From assembly GCA_019136325.1 (NCBI GenBank), contig JAGVUJ010000235.1:1-19913 (forward strand): DNA of 19,913 nucleotides. The letters run 5' to 3'. Origin of the DNA: Deltaproteobacteria bacterium (lineage in GTDB: Bacteria; Desulfobacterota; Syntrophia; Syntrophales; Smithellaceae). The translations under genes and the position numbers were made by a program. Shown piece after piece: positions 9,019 to 16,986 of the stretch. Below the pieces are notes generated by a model that searched no databases, had not been told where the DNA came from, and saw only the letters and a program-made list of their open reading frames with translations. Within the stretch, counting starts at the first letter, position 1, and each line of letters begins with the position of its first letter.

Positions 9019-9432
9019 TTATTTGGCAATAGAATCCAGATAACGTTGAAGAATAAGACAGGCCGCCAGCTTATCAACCATTTTTTTTCTTTTTTCCCAG
9101 CGAACACCCGAGTTGATGAGAATTTCTTCAGCTTCTTTCGTGGACATCGTTTCCGGCCATTTCATGACGGGTAAGCCGAAAGTTTTTTCCAGCAATGCAG
9201 AAAAACGATTTACTTTTTCGCACTGAACACCTTCCGAACCGTCCAACCTCTGAGGATAACCGATTAAGATTTTTTCAACATTATAATGCCTGACCAGCTT
9301 TTCTAAAATTTCCCAATCGTGCTTTTTATTTTTTCTTATTATCGTGGGCAATCCCTGAGCCGTTAGACCCAGTTCATCGCAGATGGCTGTTCCTATTCGT
9401 TTTTCACCGTAATCAAGACCAAGTATACGCAA
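9019..9432 (-). CDS. ruvX: Putative pre-16S rRNA nuclease / Holliday junction resolvase-like protein (YqgF/RuvX)
   Basis: RNase H-fold nuclease; in E. coli YqgF takes part in 5' maturation of 16S rRNA. The fold signatures are visible: LGLDYGEKRIG at the N-terminus with the first acidic residue (D7 from this start), ILIGYPQRLDG in the middle, and a C-terminal DKLAACLILQRYL. I chose the TTG at 9432 because AGAGGT at 9443-9438 is well placed, the product begins MRILGLDYG as in homologues, and 137 residues matches the usual length. An upstream TTG at 9483 and ATG at 9477 are in frame but have no ribosome site and would add a non-conserved 15-17 residue tail. It neighbours mltG. Confidence 0.9.
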   Translation of the reverse strand: MRILGLDYGEKRIGTAICDELGLTAQGLPTIIRKNKKHDWEILEKLVRHYNVEKILIGYPQRLDGSEGVQCEKVNRFSALLEKTFGLPVMKWPETMSTKEAEEILINSGVRWEKRKKMVDKLAACLILQRYLDSIAK

Positions 9433-9454
9433 GTGATACCTCTTTATTGTTTGT

Positions 9455-9483
9455 TTTCTAACAATTCCATCCTGCATTTTCAA
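9455..9483 (-). promoter_or_regulatory. Possible sigma70-type promoter for ruvX-mltG
   Basis: Minus-strand TTGAAA at 9483-9478 (5 of 6 to the -35 consensus), a 17-nt spacer, and TAGAAA at 9460-9455 (4 of 6 to the -10). It would start transcripts near 9448, just upstream of the AGAGGT ribosome site, which agrees with the TTG start chosen at 9432. The selB promoter should lie in the same 173-nt divergent region; an A/T-rich TATAAA at about 9541-9546 is a weak candidate without a clear -35. Confidence 0.45.
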
Positions 9484-9605
9484 GGATTAATTTGTCAGGA
9501 TTTATCTAACACCGAGAGTTTTTTATTTTCATTTTCACGAAATATAAACTTGTTAAAAAATGAAGAGTTTGTTATTTTTCGCTTCCAGATAATCAGGATT
9601 AAAAA

Positions 9606-11519
9606 ATGAAACATTTTGTTTTGGGCACTGCCGGTCACGTTGACCACGGGAAAACGGCTTTGATTAAAGCCTTGACGGGTGTTGATACAGACCGTCTTAA
9701 AGAAGAAAAACAAAGAGGCATTACCATAGAACTCGGATTCGCTTCTCTGACCCTTCCTTCCGGCCAGACACTTGGCATTGTGGATGTTCCCGGACATGAA
9801 AAATTCATTAAGCACATGGTCTCCGGCGCGGCAGGCATTGACGTGGTTCTCCTGGTTATCGCCGCAGACGAGGGAATCATGCCTCAGACCAGGGAACATT
9901 TACACATCTGTTCTTTACTGGGCATATCTCAGGGTATCATTGCCCTGACCAAGACGGATCTTGTCGATCAAGACTGGCTTGTGCTCGTTCAGTCGGAAAT
10001 CAATGATTTCTTCCAAGGAACGTTTCTGGAAAACGCGCCGGTCATACCCGTTTCCGCCGTGAAACAGGAGGGCTTATCTGAACTGATTCAGGCGCTGGAT
10101 ACGACCATCGGCAAAATTGCCGAAAAAACCGATGATGGCATCTTTCGGCTGCCCGTGGACCGTGTTTTCACCATGAGGGGTTTCGGCACCATTGTAACCG
10201 GCACACTGGTTTCCGACCACATTAAAACAGGGGAAGAAGTGCAAATCCTTCCTGAAAATATTTCCGCCCGGATCAGAGGCATTCAGGTGCATAATCAGCC
10301 GGTGGAAGAAGCGTGGACCGGCCAGCGCACGGCAATCAATTTACAGGGCATTGAAAAAACTCTCGTCGAACGGGGAAATGTTCTTGTGCGTCCGCGCAGC
10401 GTCCGGCCCACCCAGCGGCTGGATGTGTCTGTTGAATATCTCCCGTCCAATACCAAAAACCTGAAAAACCGTTCGCTGGTTCGACTGCACACAGGAACCA
10501 GTGAAATTATTTCCCGGATAATTCTCTTGGAAAAAGATGAACTCGCGCCCGGACAAAAAGGATTTGCTCAGCTTGTTCTTTCCGAAAAAGATGTTGTGGT
10601 TGCCGGGGATCACTTCGTTTTGCGCAGCTATTCACCGGTAACAACCATCGGTGGCGGCCAGGTCATCGATCCTCTTCCTAAAAAGCACAAAAGACTTAAC
10701 CGGAAAATTATCGAAGACTTAAATTTATTACAAAACGGGACTGTGCCGGAAAAAATTTCCGTTATGCTGGAAAGAAACGGTTTTACGGGCATCAACCTTC
10801 AGAACATGGCCTTCAGACTGGGAATGAAAGCAAGAAAGATTAAAGACACATTGGACATTTTATTTTCCGGCAGGACGGCTTTTTTGCTGGACAGCGAAGA
10901 TACGACAGTCATTTCCGCGCGCTTTTTCAATCAACTTGAAGAAATGATTGTCGGCCATATTGCTGATTATCACAAAAAAAATCCCCTGAAGGAAGGTGTC
11001 TCCAAGGAAGAACTGAAGGTTTCTGTCGGAAACGATGTCGCGCCGAAACTTTTCAATATGGTTTTGAACTCACTGATCAAGAAAGGAGTGGTTGTCAGCG
11101 ATAAGGAGACGGTGCGTTCGACCAAACATCAGGTGGAACTTGCCGGTGATCTGGATTCTTTACGCCGGGAAATTGCCGGAATTTACCGGGAATCCGGTCT
11201 GACGCCACCGTTTCTTACAGACGTCATCAATAAATTCGGCGACCGGAAAAACAAGGCGCGAAGCATCATCAATCTGATGCTCAAAGAAGGAGAACTGATA
11301 AAGATAAACGAGGAGCTTTGCTTTTCCGGCGAATGTTTGAACGAACTGCGAAATAGCTACAAAGCCATGCTGATAAAAGAAGGCAAGGCAACCCCCGCAA
11401 GTTTTAAAGATTTAACCGGCCTTTCCCGCAAATACATCATTCCATTAATGGAATACTTCGATATGGATAAACTGACCGTCAGAGTGGGAGATCATCGTGT
11501 TTTAAGGGAAAAAACATGA
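9606..11519 (+). CDS. selB: Selenocysteine-specific translation elongation factor SelB
   Basis: GTPase that delivers selenocysteinyl-tRNA(Sec) to UGA codons by binding the SECIS hairpin in mRNA. The 637 residues start with an EF-Tu-like GTPase domain: G1 GHVDHGKT at 10-17, [10 protein letters not shown] at 38-47, G3 DVPGHE at 60-65, and G4 TKTD at 115-118. Beta-barrel domains II and III follow to about residue 360, with GGGQVIDP near the end of that part. The C-terminal half (about 375-637) contains the winged-helix repeats that bind mRNA. The ATG at 9606 has an AGGATT ribosome site. It overlaps fdhD by 4 nt. Its presence implies that selA, selC, selD and at least one selenoprotein gene exist elsewhere in the genome. 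Confidence 0.96.
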   Translation: MKHFVLGTAGHVDHGKTALIKALTGVDTDRLKEEKQRGITIELGFASLTLPSGQTLGIVDVPGHEKFIKHMVSGAAGIDVVLLVIAADEGIMPQTREHLHICSLLGISQGIIALTKTDLVDQDWLVLVQSEINDFFQGTFLENAPVIPVSAVKQEGLSELIQALDTTIGKIAEKTDDGIFRLPVDRVFTMRGFGTIVTGTLVSDHIKTGEEVQILPENISARIRGIQVHNQPVEEAWTGQRTAINLQGIEKTLVERGNVLVRPRSVRPTQRLDVSVEYLPSNTKNLKNRSLVRLHTGTSEIISRIILLEKDELAPGQKGFAQLVLSEKDVVVAGDHFVLRSYSPVTTIGGGQVIDPLPKKHKRLNRKIIEDLNLLQNGTVPEKISVMLERNGFTGINLQNMAFRLGMKARKIKDTLDILFSGRTAFLLDSEDTTVISARFFNQLEEMIVGHIADYHKKNPLKEGVSKEELKVSVGNDVAPKLFNMVLNSLIKKGVVVSDKETVRSTKHQVELAGDLDSLRREIAGIYRESGLTPPFLTDVINKFGDRKNKARSIINLMLKEGELIKINEELCFSGECLNELRNSYKAMLIKEGKATPASFKDLTGLSRKYIIPLMEYFDMDKLTVRVGDHRVLREKT

Positions 11520-12289
11520 AAGAGTCCGGAAAAATAATAAAAACGATTAAAATATTTTCAGGTGATCTTTCATCCGTTTCAAAATCATCCGCAAAAGTGA
11601 TCCGGGAAGTGATTCTGAACGTTCGGGTCAATGGAAAACCATTGGCCAACATTGCCTGCGCAGGCCTTCATCTGGAGGAACTGGCCACAGGGTTCTTAAG
11701 ATCTGAAAAAATCATCGTCCACAAAGAAGAGATTAAAAAAATAGAAGTCCATAAAAACAAAGTCAACGTCATTCTGAAAAAAAATGGAAACTTACCCGAG
11801 ACATCCGTAAAGAATATCGCCTCCAGTGGCGCGCGTGGCAGAACCCATTTCAATTCACTGGCGCCTTTGAATTTTCCAGCCGGGTTTAAGATCACGACAG
11901 AGATTGTCCTGAAACTGATGGATGATCTGCTGAACGGTTCGATGATTCACAACCAAACAGGAGGCACACATTGTTCCGCGCTGGCCCTGAAAGGACAAAT
12001 GACAATTCTGCGTGAAGACATCGGGCGTCACAACACGATTGATATGCTGGCGGGATATGCCGTTTTGAAAAAAATCGATCCCCACAAAGCGATCATTTTA
12101 ACCACGGGAAGAATCTCTTCAGAAATCATTTATAAAGTATGGAATATGGGTATCCCGGTAATTATTTCGCATTCGGCGCCCACGGCCAACGCCGTCACAC
12201 TGGCGCGCAAGGGCAATATGGCGCTAATCGGTTATGTTCGCAAAGGTAAAATGAATATTTACTCTCAGGAAAGGCGGGTGATGATTTGA
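11516..12289 (+). CDS. fdhD: Formate dehydrogenase accessory sulfurtransferase FdhD (atypical Cys loop)
   Basis: FdhD passes sulfur from the cysteine desulfurase IscS to the molybdenum/tungsten bis-MGD cofactor and is required for active formate dehydrogenase. The 257 residues carry the family signatures ELATGFL at 55-61, TGGTHCSALA at 148-157, REDIGRHNTIDML at 166-178, TTGRISSEI at 196-204 and SHSAPTANAV at 218-227. The flexible loop that normally has a CxxC or a single Cys reads SSGARGRTHF (103-112), without any cysteine. Only C48 and C153 are present. The ATG overlaps the selB stop codon (ATGA), so the two are coupled. This pairing fits a selenocysteine-containing formate dehydrogenase. 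Whether sulfur transfer works in the usual way is uncertain. Confidence 0.93.
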   Translation: MKESGKIIKTIKIFSGDLSSVSKSSAKVIREVILNVRVNGKPLANIACAGLHLEELATGFLRSEKIIVHKEEIKKIEVHKNKVNVILKKNGNLPETSVKNIASSGARGRTHFNSLAPLNFPAGFKITTEIVLKLMDDLLNGSMIHNQTGGTHCSALALKGQMTILREDIGRHNTIDMLAGYAVLKKIDPHKAIILTTGRISSEIIYKVWNMGIPVIISHSAPTANAVTLARKGNMALIGYVRKGKMNIYSQERRVMI

Positions 12290-13275
12290 CGATGAAAGAA
12301 ATTTATCTGAAAAATATCAGGCAGGGAGACAAGGTCGCTGATTCCTTTCTGGTCATCGAAAAAAACATGGCTTTTTCGCAAAAAGGCTCTCCGTACCTGA
12401 CCGTAAAGTTAAAAGACAGAACTGGCGAAATCGAAAGCAAGGTTTGGGAAAACGCCGTAGAACTGGATAAAATATTTAAAAAAGGGGACATCATTTTCAT
12501 TGAAGGAAGGGCTGCCAGTTACAAAAATTCTGTTCAAATTTCCATCAGCACGATCAGAAATATTCCCCGGGAGGATATTGATCCCGCCGACTATCTGCCC
12601 GCCGTCAAGGCCGATGTCGGGGAGATGTTCTCGGCGCTGCTCGGCTACGTTGAAAACGTGAATGATCAATTTTTAAAAGAGCTGTTGAACGCTTTCTTTC
12701 AGGATGGAGAAACAGCGTCTCTGTTTCAGAGAGCCCCTGCCGCCAAAGGATTCCATCATATCTATCTCGGCGGCCTTCTGGAACACACGCTTTCGGTGGT
12801 GCGTCTTCTGGAAAAGGTCTCCGCCCATTATCCCGCCCTGGATAAAGACATGCTGATTACCGGAGGAATTCTTCATGATATCGGTAAAATTTACGAATTT
12901 TCATACAATAGTCTGATTGATTACAGTGATGAGGGAAGACTGATCGGACACATCGTCATGGGAGTGGAAATGATCAATAAAAAAATCGCCGGCATCAATA
13001 ATTTCCCGCAACAGCTGGCTTTGGAATTGCGACATATTATTTTGAGTCATCACGGAGAATTCGAATTCGGGTCCCCCAAGCGTCCGAAAACACTGGAAGC
13101 TCTGGTCGTCCATCATATCGACGACCTTGATGCCAAGTTTAACGCTTTTCAAACTTTCATGAACAATGCTTCAGATAACGATTCGGGCTGGACGGTTTAT
13201 AATCGATTTCTGGAACGTTTTCTTTACAAAAAGAAAAATGCTGAACCGGGGCCTGACGATTATGAGAAACTTTAA
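12286..13275 (+). CDS. OB-fold and HD-domain phosphohydrolase, 3'-5' exoribonuclease YhaM family
   Basis: The 329-residue protein joins an N-terminal OB-type nucleic-acid-binding domain (about 15-95, with YLTVKLKDRTGEIESKVW) to an HD metal-dependent phosphohydrolase domain (about 155-300). The metal ligands are visible: H167 in LLEHTLSVV, H197-D198 in GILHDIGK, H255-H256 in LSHHGEFE, and the DD pair at 279-280. This is the architecture of Bacillus YhaM, a 3'-5' exonuclease; the exact substrate here is inferred. Two starts are possible: TTG at 12286, overlapping fdhD with GGCGGG 7 nt upstream, or ATG at 12292, two residues shorter. It closes the selB-fdhD operon; a functional link to selenoprotein synthesis is not evident from the sequence. 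Confidence 0.88.
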   Translation: MTMKEIYLKNIRQGDKVADSFLVIEKNMAFSQKGSPYLTVKLKDRTGEIESKVWENAVELDKIFKKGDIIFIEGRAASYKNSVQISISTIRNIPREDIDPADYLPAVKADVGEMFSALLGYVENVNDQFLKELLNAFFQDGETASLFQRAPAAKGFHHIYLGGLLEHTLSVVRLLEKVSAHYPALDKDMLITGGILHDIGKIYEFSYNSLIDYSDEGRLIGHIVMGVEMINKKIAGINNFPQQLALELRHIILSHHGEFEFGSPKRPKTLEALVVHHIDDLDAKFNAFQTFMNNASDNDSGWTVYNRFLERFLYKKKNAEPGPDDYEKL

Positions 13276-13342
13276 ACTTGATTTTTGCATGAGAAAAGGC
13301 GTATGAAAACGCACCACGAATCAAAAACCCAATAAAGAAAAA

Positions 13343-13363
13343 AACTATTTGCTCGCGATAGTT
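13343..13363. promoter_or_regulatory. Inverted repeat upstream of acyl-CoA synthetase, possible operator
   Basis: AACTAT at 13343-13348 and ATAGTT at 13358-13363 form a perfect inverted repeat separated by 9 nt, 34 nt before the start codon of the acyl-CoA synthetase gene. Its size and place would suit a TetR- or GntR-type fatty-acid regulator, or a small hairpin in the leader. With only 6-bp arms it could also be chance. No clear -35/-10 pair was found in the 122-nt gap. Confidence 0.3.
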
Positions 13364-13397
13364 ACTAAAAAAATATTCAAGGGGGGAGAATATAGTT

Positions 13398-15407
13398 ATG
13401 GCTTATAGGACAGACACTTTATGCGGTATATTTCACAATCAGGCATTGCGTTATGGAGATCAGGTTGAGCTTCTCCGGGCAAAGTTCGACAAGGAGGGAA
13501 ATCCAAGCAATCAGTGGCATTCGCGAACATGGAAAGAAACACGCGATGAAGCGATCGGGCTGGCGAAAGGCCTGATCGTTTTAGGTTTAAAGAAAGGCGA
13601 CCGAATCGTCATTTTTTCGGAAAGCAGACCGAGATGGATCATTGCCGATCAGGCCATTCAGGCGTGTTGCGCCGTAGGCGTTCCTTTGTATCCTACCTTA
13701 ACCGTTGACGAATTAGGGTATATGACCTCGGATAGCGGTTCCAAGATTGTCATCGCTTCCAACCAGGTGCGCGGAGAAATGGCCCTTAAGGCAAAAGCAC
13801 AGGGCGTTCCCATTGAAAAAATCATCGTAATGTGCACTTGGGAAGGAGCAAAACCGGAGGGTGTTTATACCTTCGATGAAGTCATTGCTCTTGGTAAGGG
13901 AAAAGTCAGCGACGAAGAAATCGAAAAGAATATCAACAGCGTAAAACCCGAAGATGACGCTTCGATCATTTACACGTCGGGAACGACCGGCAAGCAAAAA
14001 GGCGCCATTCTTACGCAAAAGAACTGGATTGCGAATCTGCATCAGGCCTCCAATTCCACGCTTTTGAAACGTCAGCGGGAGTTGGGACTTCATTTGACGT
14101 TTCTTGTCCATCTGCCGATGTGCCACGTTTTCGGCCGGACAAGTGACTATCACGTAGGAGCTCTTCAGCAGGGCGGCATTCTTGTCTTTGCCGAAAGTTT
14201 CGAAAAAATACCGAAGAATATGCTGGAAATCAGGCCGAATGTTATCATCAGCATTCCCAGATTATGGGAAAAAATATACGACACAACGAGATCCATCGTT
14301 TCCCGTCAGAGTAAAACCACTCAGTCCATTTTCAACTGGGCCAATAAACTCGGCGAGAAATACTGCAACGCGATGGCCACCGCGACCCGAATGGGTTTTC
14401 TCGATCTGCTGCAATTCGCCGTCGCCAATATCCTTGTTTTCAACACCATCAAAAAGACGGCCGGTCTTGATCATGTTGTGCTGGGCATATCGGGCGGCGG
14501 AAAGCTTTCCAAAGAGGTTAATGTGTTCATCCGGTCGCTGGGTATTCAGTTGGCCGAAGGTTACGGATTGACGGAAACATCGCCGGTCATCAATTTCAAC
14601 GAACCTGAATTTTCCGGCAGTTTCGATGTCAGCAAGGCTAACTGGTTCCAAAACAAGATGATCGACCTGACGGTTGATCTGATGGTCACCAAACAGGCAC
14701 AGGGCTTGTCACCCTATACCAATCCCATACGGGCGCTGCAGCTTTCCCTGGCATACAACACGATCGCTCATAAACTGCAGATCAAACCGGGAACCGTCGG
14801 AAGGCCGGCCCTGTGGACGGAAGAAAAAATAGCCGAAGACGGCGAAATTCTGGTCAAGGGCCCCCAGGTATTCAGAGGCTACTGGAATCTGCCGGATGCG
14901 ACCAAGGAAGCTTTCACCGATGACGGATGGTTCAAGACCGGAGACATCGGCGAATTCGACAAGGACGGATTCCTGACCATCACTGACCGCAAGAAGGAAC
15001 TTTTCGTCACTTCCGGCGGCAAAAATGTGGCCCCTCATCCCATCGAACTGGCCGTGACGGCCAAGCCTTTTCTGGATCAGTGCTGCCTCATTGGAGACGC
15101 CAGAAAATATTTGTCCGCGCTGATCGTTCCGGATTTCCAGGAACTGCACCGTTTTGCCAAACATAACGGTATTCCACAATGTTCGGATAAGGAAATGATC
15201 GAAAACGACAAGATCAAGGAATTGATTAAAAAACAGATCGACGAGGTTAACGAAACACTGCCCCGTTATGAACAAATCAAGTACTATAAGGTGCTGGACA
15301 AGCCTTTCAGCGTCGAGACAGGCGAATTGACTCCTACGCTGAAATTGAAACGCAGAATCGTTTTTGAGAAATTCAAGGACGATATCGAAAGCATGTACAA
15401 AGATTAA
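13398..15407 (+). CDS. Long-chain fatty-acid--CoA ligase (AMP-forming) with internal insertion
   Basis: ANL-superfamily enzyme that activates a fatty acid with ATP to an acyl-adenylate and then to acyl-CoA. The 669-residue protein has the P-loop motif YTSGTTGKQKG at 192-202, the A5 motif YGLTETSP at 389-396, GWFKTGDIGEFDKDGFL at about 510-526, DRKKELFVTSGGKNVAP at 530-546, and a C-terminal lysine-rich end (TPTLKLKRR) of the long-chain (FACS/FadD15-like) family. Between TETSP and PGTVGRP, where homologues have about 15 residues, there is an extra segment of roughly 55-60 residues (about 404-463). A strong GGGGGGAG ribosome site lies 9 nt before the ATG. The gene is monocistronic, ending at a strong terminator. 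Confidence 0.92.
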   Translation: MAYRTDTLCGIFHNQALRYGDQVELLRAKFDKEGNPSNQWHSRTWKETRDEAIGLAKGLIVLGLKKGDRIVIFSESRPRWIIADQAIQACCAVGVPLYPTLTVDELGYMTSDSGSKIVIASNQVRGEMALKAKAQGVPIEKIIVMCTWEGAKPEGVYTFDEVIALGKGKVSDEEIEKNINSVKPEDDASIIYTSGTTGKQKGAILTQKNWIANLHQASNSTLLKRQRELGLHLTFLVHLPMCHVFGRTSDYHVGALQQGGILVFAESFEKIPKNMLEIRPNVIISIPRLWEKIYDTTRSIVSRQSKTTQSIFNWANKLGEKYCNAMATATRMGFLDLLQFAVANILVFNTIKKTAGLDHVVLGISGGGKLSKEVNVFIRSLGIQLAEGYGLTETSPVINFNEPEFSGSFDVSKANWFQNKMIDLTVDLMVTKQAQGLSPYTNPIRALQLSLAYNTIAHKLQIKPGTVGRPALWTEEKIAEDGEILVKGPQVFRGYWNLPDATKEAFTDDGWFKTGDIGEFDKDGFLTITDRKKELFVTSGGKNVAPHPIELAVTAKPFLDQCCLIGDARKYLSALIVPDFQELHRFAKHNGIPQCSDKEMIENDKIKELIKKQIDEVNETLPRYEQIKYYKVLDKPFSVETGELTPTLKLKRRIVFEKFKDDIESMYKD

Positions 15408-15424
15408 GAAATTTTTCAGATTGT

Positions 15425-15460
15425 AAAAAAAAGAGGGATTTTACCATCCCTCTTTTTTTT
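15425..15460. terminator. Bidirectional intrinsic terminator between convergent genes
   Basis: An 8-bp stem, AGAGGGAT (15432-15439) pairing with ATCCCTCT (15446-15453), has a 6-nt loop and is flanked by eight A residues on the left and eight T residues on the right. Read on either strand it is a hairpin followed by a U-tract, so it can end both the acyl-CoA synthetase transcript (plus) and the crotonase transcript (minus), whose stop codons lie on either side. Confidence 0.92.
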
Positions 15461-15483
15461 ACAGAAAGTAGCGTCAGATTTTA

Positions 15484-16284
15484 TCACTTCCCTTGAAAAT
15501 CCGGTTTTCTCTTCTCCATAAAAGCAACAAAGGCTTCTTTAATATCATCCGTTGTCAACAGGAACATATTTTTTTGGATGGCCAGAGCCATGCCTTCGCT
15601 GACGCTTGTATAACGGCTAAAATTCAAAACCTCTTTCGTACATTCAATAGCCAACGGAGCATTCTCTGTGATCTGCAAAGCCAACTGCCGGGCGGCTTCA
15701 TCCAGGGCGATCCGATCGGCATAGACATGATTGACCAAACCCATTTTCTCAGCCTGTCGCGCATCATAATCAGCAACGGTAAAAGCTATTTCCCTGGCGT
15801 AACCCTGTCCGACAATCAGGGGAAGTCTCTGCAGAGCGCCCATATCGGCGCATAATCCGATTTTCGGCTCCCGGAGACAGAATGTCGCATCTTCCGTGCA
15901 GATGCGTATATCACAGGCAGAGATAATGTGAAGCCCTCCTCCGATGCATTTACCATGCACGGCCGCGATCACCGGTTTGGGACATTCTTCAATGGCATTG
16001 CAGCAATCAAACAACGGTTGCGATTTCTTAATCATATCAAACGGACCTCTGGCCGTACCGGTAAATCCTCCCGCGGCGTCCTTCAAGTCCAGACCGGCGC
16101 AAAAAATTCTGGCTTTGCTCTTTAGAATCACAGCGCGTACTTCATCCTTAGCCGCTAATTCTTCGAATACATTGGCGATCTCCGTGGCAAACACGAGGCT
16201 TAAAGCATTAAGGCTTTTTTCTCTGGCCAGGGTTACCGTCGCGATATAATCTTTTATCTCCAGTTCAATATATTTGTAATTCAT
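15484..16284 (-). CDS. Enoyl-CoA hydratase/isomerase (crotonase) family, dienoyl-CoA isomerase-like
   Basis: Crotonase-fold enzyme acting on acyl-CoA thioesters. The ATG at 16284 was chosen because AAGGAGAAGGAT directly precedes it; an extended frame to 16326 lacks such a site. The 266 residues have the oxyanion-hole motifs FCAGLDLKDAAGG (61-73) and HGKCIGGGLH (110-119). The segment REPKIGLCADMGALQRLP (138-155) matches delta3,5-delta2,4-dienoyl-CoA isomerases: E139 and D147 correspond to their catalytic Glu and second Asp, while the first Asp is replaced by H119. A role in beta-oxidation of unsaturated acyl-CoAs is inferred; a hydratase or other isomerase is possible. It lies downstream of nadD and convergent to an acyl-CoA ligase that could supply its substrate. 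Confidence 0.85.
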   Translation of the reverse strand: MNYKYIELEIKDYIATVTLAREKSLNALSLVFATEIANVFEELAAKDEVRAVILKSKARIFCAGLDLKDAAGGFTGTARGPFDMIKKSQPLFDCCNAIEECPKPVIAAVHGKCIGGGLHIISACDIRICTEDATFCLREPKIGLCADMGALQRLPLIVGQGYAREIAFTVADYDARQAEKMGLVNHVYADRIALDEAARQLALQITENAPLAIECTKEVLNFSRYTSVSEGMALAIQKNMFLLTTDDIKEAFVAFMEKRKPDFQGK

Positions 16285-16335
16285 ATCCTTCTCCTTATAA
16301 ATTTTACATTTCGTTTGATATTCCATAAATGCTTT

Positions 16336-16986
16336 TCAGGGTGTTTTATACAAAGCATTCTTGGCGATGTACTGCCGGACTTTGCTCGGGGTTAGATATC
16401 TGATGGATTGACCGTTCTTTACCATGTCCCTCATGCGCGATGATGAAATATCCAGAAAACTCGTATGGCGGAAATATATGGCATGTCCCGTCGGGCCGAT
16501 GAACCCGTCCATCTTTTTGTCATACGTAAACTGGGCGGCAAATTCTTTCGGCAGGATTTCATCAAGACGCATATCGTCATAACCGGGACGGGTCATCACC
16601 GCGAAATTACACAACACCAGGAGCCTCTGCCAGTCTTTCCAGGTCGTTACCGCCTGAAAAGCATCCTGTCCGACAATAAAATACAATTCCAGATCTTCCA
16701 TATATTTGTTAAGAATGTATTCGACGGTTTCCACGGAGTAAGATTTTCCGGCGCGTAAATTCTCCACTTCCGAAAAAGAGAAATTAACATTGTCCTCAAT
16801 AGCCAGGCGAATCATTTGTTCGCGATGATTAAACAACGTTATATCCGCTTCCAGTTTATGCGGCGGTCTTGACGACGGCACAAAAATAATACGGTTCAGA
16901 TTGAAAATTTCCTGCATTTCTTCCGCGCCGCGCAAGTGTCCGAAATGAATCGGATCAAACGTTCCTCCCAAAAGCCCCCATCTCAT
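16336..16986 (-). CDS. nadD: Nicotinate-nucleotide adenylyltransferase (NadD)
   Basis: Transfers AMP from ATP to nicotinate mononucleotide, giving deamido-NAD in NAD biosynthesis. The 216 residues have the nucleotidyltransferase signature [11 protein letters not shown] at 7-17, the PSSRPPHK loop at 37-44, [10 protein letters not shown] at 82-91, a conserved [10 protein letters not shown] segment (101-110), and the ISSSRMR motif at 180-186 that binds the ATP phosphates. The ATG overlaps the proA stop codon by 4 nt (ATGA), so it is co-translated with proA; a proA-nadD order is common in bacteria. The next gene starts about 50 nt downstream with its own strong ribosome site. Confidence 0.96.
   Translation of the reverse strand: MRWGLLGGTFDPIHFGHLRGAEEMQEIFNLNRIIFVPSSRPPHKLEADITLFNHREQMIRLAIEDNVNFSFSEVENLRAGKSYSVETVEYILNKYMEDLELYFIVGQDAFQAVTTWKDWQRLLVLCNFAVMTRPGYDDMRLDEILPKEFAAQFTYDKKMDGFIGPTGHAIYFRHTSFLDISSSRMRDMVKNGQSIRYLTPSKVRQYIAKNALYKTP

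Noticed and set aside
8946..9107. N-terminal extension of mltG giving 422 residues
   Set aside because: It overlaps ruvX, adds a non-conserved hydrophobic segment before the true membrane anchor, and gives a longer protein than the family norm.
9433..9483. Longer ruvX start at TTG 9483 or ATG 9477
   Set aside because: No ribosome site there; the TTG at 9432 has AGAGGT in place and gives the usual MRILGLDYG start and length. The extension also overlaps the best promoter candidate.
9495..9899. 134-residue minus-strand frame opposite the selB start
   Set aside because: It is antisense to the conserved SelB GTPase domain and has no recognisable family features.
13300..13318. GCGT/ACGC inverted repeat after the HD-domain gene as terminator
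   Set aside because: Only a 4-bp stem with no following T-tract, so not a credible intrinsic terminator.
13713..14153. 146-residue minus-strand frame inside the acyl-CoA synthetase
   Set aside because: It is a shadow of the strongly conserved AMP-binding region on the plus strand.
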